Shown here: positions 54,552 to 64,000 of the stretch, piece after piece
How the letters are laid out: every line of letters begins with the position of its first letter
Numbering within the stretch: the stretch's first letter is position 1
Made by a program: the position numbers and the translations under genes
Assembly: GCA_963853835.1 (NCBI GenBank)
Contig: OY970825.1
Span: 24,676,835-24,740,834 of the forward strand
Source of the DNA: Calendula officinalis
Lineage: Eukaryota; Streptophyta; Magnoliopsida; Asterales; Asteraceae
DNA: 64,000 bases
Direction of reading: 5' to 3'
The notes under the pieces: generated by a model
Seen by the model: only the letters and a program-made list of their open reading frames with translations
Databases searched by the model: none
What the model was told of the DNA's origin: nothing

Positions 54552-57500
54552 AACTGTTATTTGCAAGATTACAATAATTAAATTAATTAACTAAAAATTA
54601 CACATCACAATAATATGTTGGTTATAATAAGTTATAGGTTTTTTTTATATGTTTGAAACTGTTTTTCTAAAATATGTCCAATAGTTAGTGTTTGGACACA
54701 AGAAATTTAATTTAACATTTTAACTATAGCTAACAATATATCTGGTCATGTTAAATAAAAGTTACAATAAATTATTGCTTGTTTAGGTATCATAATTTTG
54801 GAACTATGAGCAGTACTCGATATTAGAATATAATTAATATAAGCAAAATAAAATTAAGTAATTAACAACAACTAAAATGAATTAACTGACAGTTAATCAC
54901 AAAGTACATTAGGTTAAAACACACAAATATTTCTACTTGATTATTTTTTACATTGCTGTGTCATATTGTTTACTTTTTATTTAAATTTGATTAATATAAA
55001 GTTAAAAATATTTAAACTGATACATTAGGTTAAAAATCATTATAAATAAAATAATAGAAAATAAATATGCTACAGGTGAAATGCAAGGAAAAAGATGATA
55101 TGGTTGGGGTTCAAGGGTATGCAATTAGGTTTATGGAGTATAATAACAGCTGTCAAGTTCAGTGGGACCCACCTCAAGCACATGATACTGTATCTGATGA
55201 TCTAGTCAGCATGGACCCTTCATGGGAGGATAATTTGACAGAAGTATGGACTTACACTTGGTATCTTCACTCATTAAATTTGTGAAAAATAATTATTTTC
55301 AGATTTTAAATAACGCCGTTTTTTATTTAAAATTTTCAAATTAAAAAACTCAGATTTTGTATCCGGTTTTCATTATTTTGAATTTTTACCGCACTGTGAA
55401 TGATTTTTATAATAAAGATAATAATATTTGGTATATATTTACTTATAAATGTTTATTTAATGCAGGAGAACCTATTTTATACAGTTCCACCTGGTGCAAT
55501 TGAGGCCTACAGAAAAGCTATTGATTCTCATTTGCTACAGTTAGAGGTAAAGATAGTGTAAATCTTTATTACTGGCCCTTTGACTTTAGTTGACTAAAGA
55601 ATTTTTTTTACTCTTTTTAGAGAACTGGCAATAGCATGCAAGAAGAAGTGGATACATTTGGCTATGATGCAGTTGCAGGTAATAGATAAATTATAAATAA
55701 TAATATAAAGTAGTTATTAATTTTCAAACCTAATTTAATAATTAAATTTCAAATCTCAAGATAATACATTTGAAGAAGACGAAGGGGAAACAAGCACATA
55801 TTATTTACCAGGTGCAAACACAGCTCAAAAAAGAAGGAAAAAATTCAAATTATACGGGCCAAAATCATTTGAAAAAACAGTTGGAAAACGATCTGGAAAC
55901 AGTTTAAATGTTTGTACTGCATCCAGACAAAGTGGTGATAGTAATAATTCTTTTCAAGATGAACAAAGTGGTGGGCCCCATGTGCAGAATAATAATATGG
56001 AAGCTGAATCAGTTGGAGATTATGAAAAACAGTTACACTTTGACTCTATGGAAGTTTCAAATAGACCTAAAAAGAGAAAGAAAGCAAAGCATCCGGTATG
56101 TGAATATTTACTTTTATTTTTTTTATTTTTTTGGACTGAATTTTGTCTTACTATAGGGATCCATGTTTCGGAACCGATGGCAACTTGAATCTAATTTTCA
56201 AAATGATCAGGTGAAATTTCAAAAACTAGTGTCTATTAACTCGATTATGCTTAATAAACTGAAATTATTAAGGAAATAAAATATTAATTAGAGTAAATTA
56301 CACAAATTGTCCATGTGGTCTTCCAAATTCTACGATTTTCTCCTTAAACTTTCTTTTTCGTGATTTTTGGCCCTAAGGTTTTCAAATTTCATTTTTATCG
56401 TCCATTTTGACATAAAATGACCAAAGTACCCTTATTTTTATTATATTTCCTTTTTTTAATCTCCGGTCATCTTCTCCGGAAACAAATGAAATTGTCGGAG
56501 AAGATGACCGGAGAAGATAAGAAATTAAAAAAATACGAAATAAAATTAAAAATAAGGGTTTTTTAGTCATTTTAGGTCAAAGTGGATGAAGAAAATGAAA
56601 TTTGAAAACCTTAAAAGACAAAAATCACGAAAAAGAAAGTTTAGGGAAAAAATCGTAAAATTCAGTAGACCACAAGGACAACTTCTGTAATTTACTGTAT
56701 TAATTAATTTGCAAATGCAGAAGGATTATGCAAGAAGGAGGGTGGATACACATCAATTTGACTCTAATGGAAGCAGTGGTAAAAATTAAAATTTAATTAA
56801 TTAATTTCTTCATGTAATTTATGCAATTAAATATTTACTTTGTTTAATTCCTTTTTCAGTGGCTTCTCAAATGAGTAATATGTCCAACTCAAATAAGTTC
56901 ATGAAATTACTTGTGCGTGATCGTGGTAGAAAAGTCAAAGCACTTAAGGTATAAAGTCAACACTTGTAATAACATTCTAGATTCTTCTTGAATGAATGAA
57001 TGATTGATTGATTAAAAAAACATCTTAGCAGAACCCTGTTGGGCAGCTAGATTCTGGAAGTACATGGTCGTTATTTGAAGACCAGGTCAAATTTTTTTGT
57101 TTCCTTTTTTTCTGTATTTCACTAGATTTATTATATGTTTTTTTTTAAAATTTTTTATTATAATATATATTTGTTCAGGCCCTTGTTGTACTGGTACATG
57201 ACATGGGTCCAAACTGGGAGCTTATAACCGATGCTATTAACAGCACTTTGCAATTCAAAGTAAGTTTTTCTTTTTTTTTTTTTTTTTTTTTTTTTTTTGT
57301 ATTTTGTTAAGTCTAATTTTTATATATTTACTCGTTTAATTTTTATGTCTTATATGTTACAATTATTATTATCTTTAGGCCAAAATGCATTTTAATACCC
57401 TGAACTTGGTTGACTAGGTGTTCTATTACCCTGAACTATTAAAGGTTCAACATGGTTCCTTAAACTTGACAAAATGGTCGATTTAGTACCCGCACTCATT

Positions 57501-60500
57501 AATTTGGTCTTATTTTCTCACGTGATTTGCTTTTAATATTAATATATTGAGATGAGCATATATTTTTTAGTCCGTAAAAATCTCTAACGAAAGTAAGTCA
57601 AGTAAGAAAGCGCGATCAAATTAATGAGTCAGGGTACTGAATTGACCATTTTTGTCAAGTTCAGGATAGTAGAAGACCTAGTCAACCAAGTTCAAGGTAC
57701 TAAAATGTATTTTGGCCTTATCTTTAACCACCCTTTGTAAACTAGTAATCATTATTTAATTAAGATGAGAAGAATGCAAATCGGAATATTTACCATATTT
57801 TAGATTTAAAATAATCCGAATATTTGCCACATGTGCAGTGTATTTTTCGCAAATCGGAAGAATGCAAAGAACGACACGGGATATTAATGGATAGAAATAA
57901 TGGTGATGGAGCTGATAGTGCTGAAGATTCACAGCCTTATCCATCTACTTTACCTAGAATTCCTGAGGCAATTTTCATTTTTTTTATTGATTTAATATAT
58001 ATATATATAATTTATACGCTAATTAACGTATTTAAATTGATAATTAAGCTAAATCATTACTATGTTTATATATCATATATATCTCATGCAGGGTAGTGCA
58101 AGACAGTTATTTCAACGGTTGCAAGGACCAATGGAAGAAGATACACTCAAATCTCATTTTGAGAAAATTATTATGGTTGGACAAAAACAACATTATAGGA
58201 GGACACATGTGAGTCACTATTTCTTTTTTAAATGTTTTTTTATTTTTTCAATTTGATTTAATTTTGTTATTATTATTAAAACTTTTTTAAATGTTATACT
58301 TAATAATATTGTCTTTTTCTGCAAAGAATGATAATCAGGATCCAAAACAATTGCAACAGCCTCATAAATCTCATGCAATTGCTCTTTCTCAAGTCTACCC
58401 AAATAACCTGACTGGTGGGCCCGCCCTTACGTGAGTTTTCCTTTTTTTTATTAATCCTTACCATTATTTCCTTACTCATGAAACCCTAATAGTATGTTCT
58501 GGTCTGCCTAATATTTTCATTTAGACCCCTTGAACTATGTGAAGCAGTCTCATCTACCCCAGATGTTGCTCAAGTTGGCTATCAAGGTCCTCATGGTGGT
58601 GGCTTACCAGGTCTGAACCATGGTTCTGTACCACCCACGGTTCCTGGTTCTGGGTCTGGGCCCGGTTCCGCCACGTCAGCACCTGGTTCTAACAATTCGG
58701 TTCATGGCGGTAGCCTTCCTTCTGCATCTGCTCCACTTAATCCTTCTGTTAGGTAATTCTATAAATAACAATTGTATCAAGTTTGGCCAGTATCCTGAAT
58801 TTGGCTGACTATAGGTCCTCTGCTACCCTGAACTATTGAAGGTGTAAGATGATACCCTGAACTTGACAAATTGGGCGAATTTAGCACCCCGGCTCACGAA
58901 TTTGGTCTTGTTTTCTCACATGATTTGCTTCTAATATCAATATATTGAGATGAATGTTTTTTTTTAGTCCATCAAAAGCTTCAACGAAACTAAGTCAAGT
59001 AAGGTACTAAATCGACCATTTTGTCAAGTTAAGGGTACCATATTGCACGTTTAATAGTTTAGGGTAGTAGAAGACCTAGTCGGTGAAGTTCAGGGTACTA
59101 AAACGTATTTTGGCCATCAAATTTATTTTTTTATATTATTTTTGTGTATATTTATAGGGAGGGAAGATATGGGATACCAAGAACAGGGTCATTATCAGTA
59201 GAAGACCAACAAAAAATGCAACAATACAATCAAATGTTATCTGCAAAGCAATCAGGTGGGCCCCACTCAGTAACTGATAGGGGTGTGGGGATGTTGCCAG
59301 CTGGCAATGGTATGTGTGGGGTCAATAGAAACATGAAGATGACAAGACCAGGTTTTCCTGCATCAACATCTATGTTGACTTCTGGTCAAGGAAACTCCAT
59401 GTTGAGACCACGTGATCCTGTGCATATGATTCGGGTCAGTTTTCTTTTTCTTTTTGCATATAATATATAAGTTTTTACATTATTAATATACTCATATATT
59501 AATATTATATGGATGTAAGATGTAATTAGCTGATGATATAAAAATTATGAGTTTACGTTACCAACGTGCTTTTTCCCCATTCTTCTACGATTATATTTAA
59601 AAAATCAACTTAAAAATTATATCAATACCGGGTTCATTTTGAAGGTATGGAAGCGACCTTTCTATAATGTAATTTGCTAAAAATATAAAATATATACTCA
59701 TTATACATATAATTTAATTAAATCTTTAACAGTAAATAAAAATAGATTAGGGGATAGTTTGCAATTTACTCGTTTATAACTTTGAATAAATTATAAAAAA
59801 GATGTTATGTTTATTTTGCCTTATTATATTATTATAAATATTTATCATCTTTTGTTGTAATCTATTTTTACAGCCCAACCAAAACACCGAGCAACAATCA
59901 TATCGACCCCCGAATAACACACAACATCCAGCTTTAGCAATGAGATTTGCAAAAGAAAGACAACTTCAACAACGCTTACTCTTAAAACAACAATTTTCAA
60001 CTTCCAATCCCGTGATGCCACCTGTACAACAAGATTCTCAACTCCCTGTTTCATCACCACAAAATACTACACCGCCTCCTCGTGGGCTTCCTCAAACAAG
60101 ACCACGAATGCCACATCAACTGCCACCTCAACAACGACAACAGCTTATGAAAGGCGGTGTTATGAATGGCTTTTCAGGTGGTCAACAATCTAGTTTAAGT
60201 CAACCTTACCTGCAGAAGACTTTTTCCGGTCAAACGCACAATTTAACTGATGGTAACATTAATGATAAAAGTCAAGTGAAGTTGGTGAATCGAAAACAAG
60301 CAACAACAACCACTCCTCAAAAAGTGCTGCTTAATCGGAAAGTCAACACGTTTGACCAGTCAACAAGCAAGCAAACTGAGTCAACTCAGACTAATACAGC
60401 TGTCACAATGTCAAATGCTGCAAACAGTACCGAACCACCTGTGGTTTCTTCGGGTGATGCAGGAACACAGTTGGGTAAGAATCCTGCACGGGTGGGTCCA

Positions 60501-60590
60501 CCACAAGCAACTGTTGAAAGTGAAAATTGTGGACCAGTTATGAGTCAAGTAACTGACAAGTTGGTTAATTCTGTTGGTAATGATGAATGA
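52422..60590 (+). CDS. EAF1: EAF1-like chromatin modification-related protein (NuA4 scaffold), 21 exons
   Basis: Exons: 52422-52552, 52638-52692, 53031-53107, 53206-53869, 54120-54239, 54325-54480, 55076-55243, 55466-55546, 55621-55678, 55761-56095, 56157-56210, 56721-56778, 56860-56948, 57032-57085, 57179-57259, 57839-57967, 58092-58208, 58327-58430, 58525-58752, 59158-59434, 59874-60590. Total 3753 bases, 1250 residues, all phases consistent. The start MHGCTSGPMLLVNAELDSMG matches plant EAF1. An HSA domain (about 325-395, KSQWDFVLEEMSWLANDFAQ) and a SANT/Myb-like region (about 683-765, GPNWELITDAINS) follow, then KGSARQLFQRLQG-type sequence and a Gln-rich C-terminus. EAF1 proteins scaffold the NuA4 histone acetyltransferase in the nucleus. 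Arabidopsis EAF1 proteins are about 1900 residues as I recall, so this one is short, mainly in the linker and Gln-rich tail. Intron 16 uses a GC donor. Confidence 0.93.
52739..52984. repeat. MITE family 'beta', copy 1 (intron 2 of the EAF1-like gene)
   Basis: Palindromic ends GAGTAAATTACAGAA / TTCTGTAATTTCTC. Both arms repeat the 'GGGACAAA' and 'TCGTAGAATTTGG' phrases. Related to 56291-56698. Confidence 0.75.
53903..54053. repeat. GGCC-ended MITE family 'alpha', short copy (intron 4 of the EAF1-like gene)
   Basis: A 150-bp internally deleted version: ends GCCAAAATGCATTTTGGTAC and GGTACTAAAATGTATTTTGG with a shared TTGTCTTGTTTGACC-type middle. Confidence 0.75.
54484..54547. repeat. (TA)n microsatellite in intron 6 of the EAF1-like gene
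   Basis: A long TA run directly after the donor of exon 6. The length is probably variable. Confidence 0.9.
56291..56698. repeat. MITE family 'beta', copy 2 (intron 11 of the EAF1-like gene)
   Basis: Ends GAGTAAATTACA and TGTAATTTACTG. Arms with 'TTGTCCATGTGGTCTTCC' and its complement. The centre has the palindrome CTCCGGTCATCTTCTCCGG and its complement. Confidence 0.75.
57378..57717. mobile_element. GGCC-ended MITE family 'alpha', full copy with 9-bp duplication (intron 15)
   Basis: Ends GGCCAAAATGCATTTTAATA and complement. Exact 9-bp duplication TTATCTTTA at 57369-57377 and 57718-57726, which points to the Mutator superfamily. 340 bp, no coding potential. Confidence 0.88.
57962..57969 (+). 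promoter_or_regulatory. Non-canonical GC splice donor of EAF1-like intron 16
   Basis: Exon 16 ends CCTGAG and the intron begins GCAATT. The next exon (GGTAGTGCA) fits the conserved GSARQLFQRL only with this border. No GT donor exists nearby. GC-AG introns are a known minor class. Confidence 0.8.
58785..59115. mobile_element. GGCC-ended MITE family 'alpha', copy with 9-bp duplication (intron 19)
   Basis: Flanks ATCAAGTTT (58776-58784) and ATCAAATTT (59116-59124) differ at one base. Interior alignable to 57378-57717. Confidence 0.85.
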
Positions 60591-60759
60591 GTACAATGGC
60601 AATTGGCAACAACAACCGCCTTCATAACTAATACCTACCAACTTAACTGCTAATTTTAGATGGAAAATAGAGTGTTTTGGTTTGGCTGTTATTATTATTA
60701 TGTAAGAGCAACATACAGGTTAGTTTTACCTTTTCATTTTTCATTTTGTTTTTAATCTA

Positions 60760-61062
60760 GGCCAAATTGCATTTTAGTACCATGAACTTGACAAAATGGT
60801 CGATTTAGTACCCTAGCTCGCTAATTTGGTATTGTTTTCTCAAATGATTTGCTTCAAATATCAATATATTGAGATGAACGTATATTTTTTAGTCCGTCGA
60901 AAGCTCCAACGAAAATAAGTCAAGTAAGAAAACGCAATCAAATTAAACAGTCAGGGTACTAAATTGACCATTTTGTCAAGTTCAGAGTGTCATGTTGCAC
61001 CTGTCTGTAACAGTTCAGGGTAGTAGAAGACATAGTCAGTAAAGTTTAGGGTACTAAAATGG
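60760..61062. repeat. GGCC-ended MITE family 'alpha', copy downstream of the EAF1-like stop
   Basis: Starts GGCCAAATTGCATTTTAGTA. The right end is degraded near 61062. It may lie in the 3' UTR or just beyond it. Confidence 0.75.
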
Positions 61063-62673
61063 TATTACTTCATTTTATAAGAATAAATATATGTAGAATA
61101 ACATTTGGATTTTTATCTCTTACAGATCCCAATTCCATCAGGCAAAAAAGATGGAAACAAGTTCTCTAAATAGATTAACAGAACAGTTCAAGTGAAGTAA
61201 TGTTAACAGGGAGGGCTAATTAGTAATTATTGGGTTGTTTTGTATAAAATCATGAGGAGAGATGAAAGAGGTACGTGTACAGGGCTTCAATCTCTCATCT
61301 TTTAAATTATTATTTATTATTTTTTATCTTTTTTGAACCCCTAGATTAGCCCTATGTATTAGTACCCTTTTTGTAATAGGTGGGTTGGGTAGTTATTATT
61401 GTTATATTGGCGGGAGAAATTTTGTGAATACTAACTAGCTAGTTCATTTAGTTAGTGTATACTTAGATCAATGTTGTTAAAATCATCTTTAATGACCACA
61501 TGTGCAGTTTCTTCTACTTTCTACATCGTTTTAGCCTTTATTTACAATTTTATTAACCATCACATTTCGTCCATAATCTGTAAAAATATGTTTTTGTTGC
61601 AAATTAGATAGGTAATATAACAGATGTAGTCAGCATAATTTTTGGTACGTGTAAAAGTTTGCACCTTATTGTTGTTTTCTCTTTTCTCGACGGCCTGTCG
61701 ATGGTGATGGTAGTAAATTAGTAATCTCAAATTGTTAGTCACAATCATCGTAATCTCAATGTCAAGTGGAGAACCGACCCCTAGTCGTTTGTTGAACCAC
61801 ATGATACTTATCAATTGCTAGTCACAATCATCATAAATCATTATCGAGTCAGAAGATAGTCTTTCGAACAAGTCTTAAAGATGTTTATATTATCGATTAT
61901 GGATCTTTCGGAGATCCCTATCAATACAATTTCAGTTTAAAAGATCACTAATTAATCAAAATCACTATCGAGTGAAAATTAGTAGCCATGTATGTACTAT
62001 GTAAGCATACACTCGTGAGGAGAGTAAAGAGTCGAGTTAACTGCTCGAGATCGACTTGAAAAATACTCGAAATTAACTCTATTAGAATTCAAGTCGAGCT
62101 TCTCGAGCGGTCTTTCAAATCGAGCCCGAGTAAGAAGATACTTGTAAGGCTGGCGAGTCTTTGTACTATTTTATATATTCACCCTTTTATCTGCAAATTT
62201 TCAATATTAATATATTTTCTAATCGAGTCATATCGAGCTTAAAAGTATCGAGTTAATCAATATATTATATTAATACCCGAATAGAATCGATCTCGAACAT
62301 ATCGAGTTAATCAATATATTATATTAATAATCGAATAGAATCAAATCGATCTCGAAAGTATCGATTATTTAGTCAAAGCAATCTCGAGCTTAAAATAAAG
62401 GCTCAGTCGAGCTCGAGTTATAATCAAGTCGAGCTCGAGCGTCGGGTTGAAGCATCGTGTCTTTAAACAATATGAACATGATGAACATGAACGTACACTA
62501 AGCGCGTCAATAAACACGTCTGAAGATCACTTAACAACGGAATAAATAATGATTCCATCTTCCATTGTTAAATAAGACATAAAAGTTAAGCCTACAATAA
62601 TCTAGTAGTAATTAAGTAACACCAAACGTAAGTTTATTCATCGTCTACACATTCAAATCTTAAAAACCTACAA
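61063..62673. other. Intergenic region between the convergent EAF1-like and trihelix genes
   Basis: Contains the likely EAF1-like 3' end and, at 62009-62449, a TCGAG-rich block listed separately. No gene seen. Confidence 0.6.
62009..62449. repeat. Block saturated with CTCGAG/TCGAG motifs, possibly a MITE
   Basis: More than 20 TCGAG or CTCGA words, several as GAGCTCGAG palindromes, plus a duplicated ATCAATATATTATATTAATA segment. AAGCAT flanks both ends (62003-62008 and 62450-62455), a possible short duplication. No convincing terminal inverted repeat. Confidence 0.5.
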
Positions 62674-64000
62674 CTATAATTTGCTATCAGAGCAGCTGCT
62701 GAAAGCTTTGTTTACTGTCTCTACAAGCATCTGCTGTGATTCAAGTATCATTTCCATCCTCTTATTCTCCATTTCCAACCTGTATTTCTCCACATCTCTC
62801 ATCATTTCAATCTTTTTATTCTCTATTTTCACCAAATTTTCAGCAAATTTCTTAATTTCTGCCGCCAGCTGTGCCGCCACCCCTTCTTCTTCATGTTCTT
62901 CTTCTTCTGCCACCTCATCATCACCACCAACATCCTCCTGATAAAACCCTTTTCGTCTATGAACAACTGGAGTTCTTAATCCCCTAACTACTCTATTTCC
63001 ACCATCTGAAAACCCAAGATTTCTAGTTAAACCATTGTTAATTACATGATTATTAGAATTCCTAGACCTGCTGCTTCTTTTGTTAATCACATACTCATCA
63101 TCATCATCATCACCATCATCATGATGATCATGATTCTTTCTATTTCTGAGATTTGAATTTGTCGGTTTCTGATACTCGACTAATGCCATAGGCTGTGATG
63201 ATGAAATCGGTATAGGGCCTTTTTCTAAATTTTCCATAAGTTTGAAGAAATTCCAGTCATTGGTTTTTGACCTAGGTTTACCGCGTTCTGCACGGTACCG
63301 TTTACGCAGCTTTTCGATCTTGTGGCGGCATTGTTTGGCGGTTTTGGTGGGTTCTTCATAACCGCAGCGTGCCGCCACTGTGATTGCTATTTCTTCCCAC
63401 TGGCCGGCCTTCAGGGGGCCCTTTTTTAGAGAGTACCATTTTTCTTGGTAAGCTTGAATGAGGTTTGCAGTTTCCTGGTGGTTCCAGGGTGAGATGATTT
63501 GTGGTTTGATTGGTGAAGATGGCGGTGGGTGGTGGTAGGTCGGTTGTGGTGACGGTGATCTGGCGGTTAGTGGTGGCGATGGAGAGGGATCTTTTGGTGA
63601 TTGATGTAGTTTAAGGACAGGGCTTCCTTGGAGTTTTGCAGGTGAAGATGGAGGCGGAGATTCATGATCCGAGTTAGGGTTTGAGTTTACACAAAAATTA
63701 GGGCTTTCCTGCCTTTCCACACGATCATCTGGTCCTGTTGGTGCTGGCGGCTGTGACGGTGACGGCGGTTGTTTTGTATGTGGAGATTCATGGTTAGGAC
63801 TAGGGTTTATACGGTAATAAGAGCTTTCCATATGATCTTCGGTTCCTGTTGGTAGCGTTGACGGTGACGGTGATTGTGGTTGCTTTGTAAGCGGCGATTC
63901 ATGGTTAGGGCTAGGGTTTATACGATAATCAGCGTTTTCTGCAGGATCGTCGGTTGCTGTTGGTGGCGTTGAAGGTGATGGCGGCTGCTTTGGAATGGGA
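62674..64000 (-). CDS. Trihelix transcription factor (SIP1/ASIL-like), 5' end outside window
   Basis: The open frame ends at 62674 and remains open to the right edge. The ATG at 63831 may therefore be internal. N-terminal part: Pro/Ser-rich, with a 37-residue segment (YRINPSPNHESP..TKQP) repeated. Then the trihelix DNA-binding domain (about 113-205 counted from that ATG: SPWNHQETANLIQAYQEKWY, GQWEEIAITVAARCGY, KQCRHKIEKLRKRYRAER, DWNFFKLMENL), an acidic stretch (DDGDDDDDE) and a C-terminal coiled coil (EIKKFAENLVKIENKKIEMM). This architecture is that of the SIP1 clade, including ASIL/ENAP-type nuclear regulators. No intron in the visible part. It is convergent with the EAF1-like gene. Confidence 0.9.
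   Translation of the reverse strand, partial: PIPKQPPSPSTPPTATDDPAENADYRINPSPNHESPLTKQPQSPSPSTLPTGTEDHMESSYYRINPSPNHESPHTKQPPSPSQPPAPTGPDDRVERQESPNFCVNSNPNSDHESPPPSSPAKLQGSPVLKLHQSPKDPSPSPPLTARSPSPQPTYHHPPPSSPIKPQIISPWNHQETANLIQAYQEKWYSLKKGPLKAGQWEEIAITVAARCGYEEPTKTAKQCRHKIEKLRKRYRAERGKPRSKTNDWNFFKLMENLEKGPIPISSSQPMALVEYQKPTNSNLRNRKNHDHHDDGDDDDDEYVINKRSSRSRNSNNHVINNGLTRNLGFSDGGNRVVRGLRTPVVHRRKGFYQEDVGGDDEVAEEEEHEEEGVAAQLAAEIKKFAENLVKIENKKIEMMRDVEKYRLEMENKRMEMILESQQMLVETVNKAFSSCSDSKL

Overview
This is a transposon-dense stretch of a plant nuclear genome, almost certainly a eudicot. The genes carry GT-AG introns, and I recognise a malectin-like LRR receptor kinase, an EAF1-type chromatin subunit, a trihelix transcription factor, a SERF/4F5 protein and an HR-like lesion-inducing protein. 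An Asteraceae source is my impression from the style of the LTRs and is not demonstrated. No prokaryotic, organellar or CRISPR-like content was seen.

Layout. 1-6041: partial SIRE-type Ty1/copia element on the minus strand, running off the left edge. 6042-8756: remains of an HR-like lesion-inducing gene (exons 2-5; exon 1 not found), with a Mutator-type element in front and a foldback element in an intron. 8757-10693: intergenic, with a SINE-like piece and a Helitron 3' end. 10760-27292: a 13-exon LRR receptor kinase that I could join into one open 870-residue frame although its introns hold many transposons, including a complete Ty3 chromovirus (17552-22715).

28611-47105: a nest of retroelements. 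One LINE is cut by a roughly 17 kb insertion. That insertion is a solo LTR (C, 28858-45894), itself split by a second solo LTR (D, 30868-45015), itself split by two Tekay-like elements in opposite orientations (A on plus, B on minus) joined tail to tail at an inverted junction near 38.8 kb. A separate LTR-like insert E sits in the LINE's 3' part.

47106-64000: gene-rich end, with a start-damaged SERF-like gene, a tRNA-Leu(CAA), an EAF1-like gene (21 coding exons, 1250 codons, small MITEs in several introns) and, on the minus strand, a trihelix gene whose 5' end leaves the window.

The genes do not form a pathway. The receptor kinase acts at the plasma membrane, while EAF1 and the trihelix protein act in the nucleus. 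The most unusual signals are: (1) hAT-like elements with 8-bp target duplications whose interiors are saturated with one short motif, a different motif in each; (2) arrays whose hairpin stems vary in a compensatory way; (3) a promoter-proximal palindromic block in the Tekay LTRs that differs between related LTRs; (4) a very young chromovirus lacking the TATA-R-U5-PBS part of its 5' side; and (5) a LINE frame that reads through once the 17 kb nest is removed.
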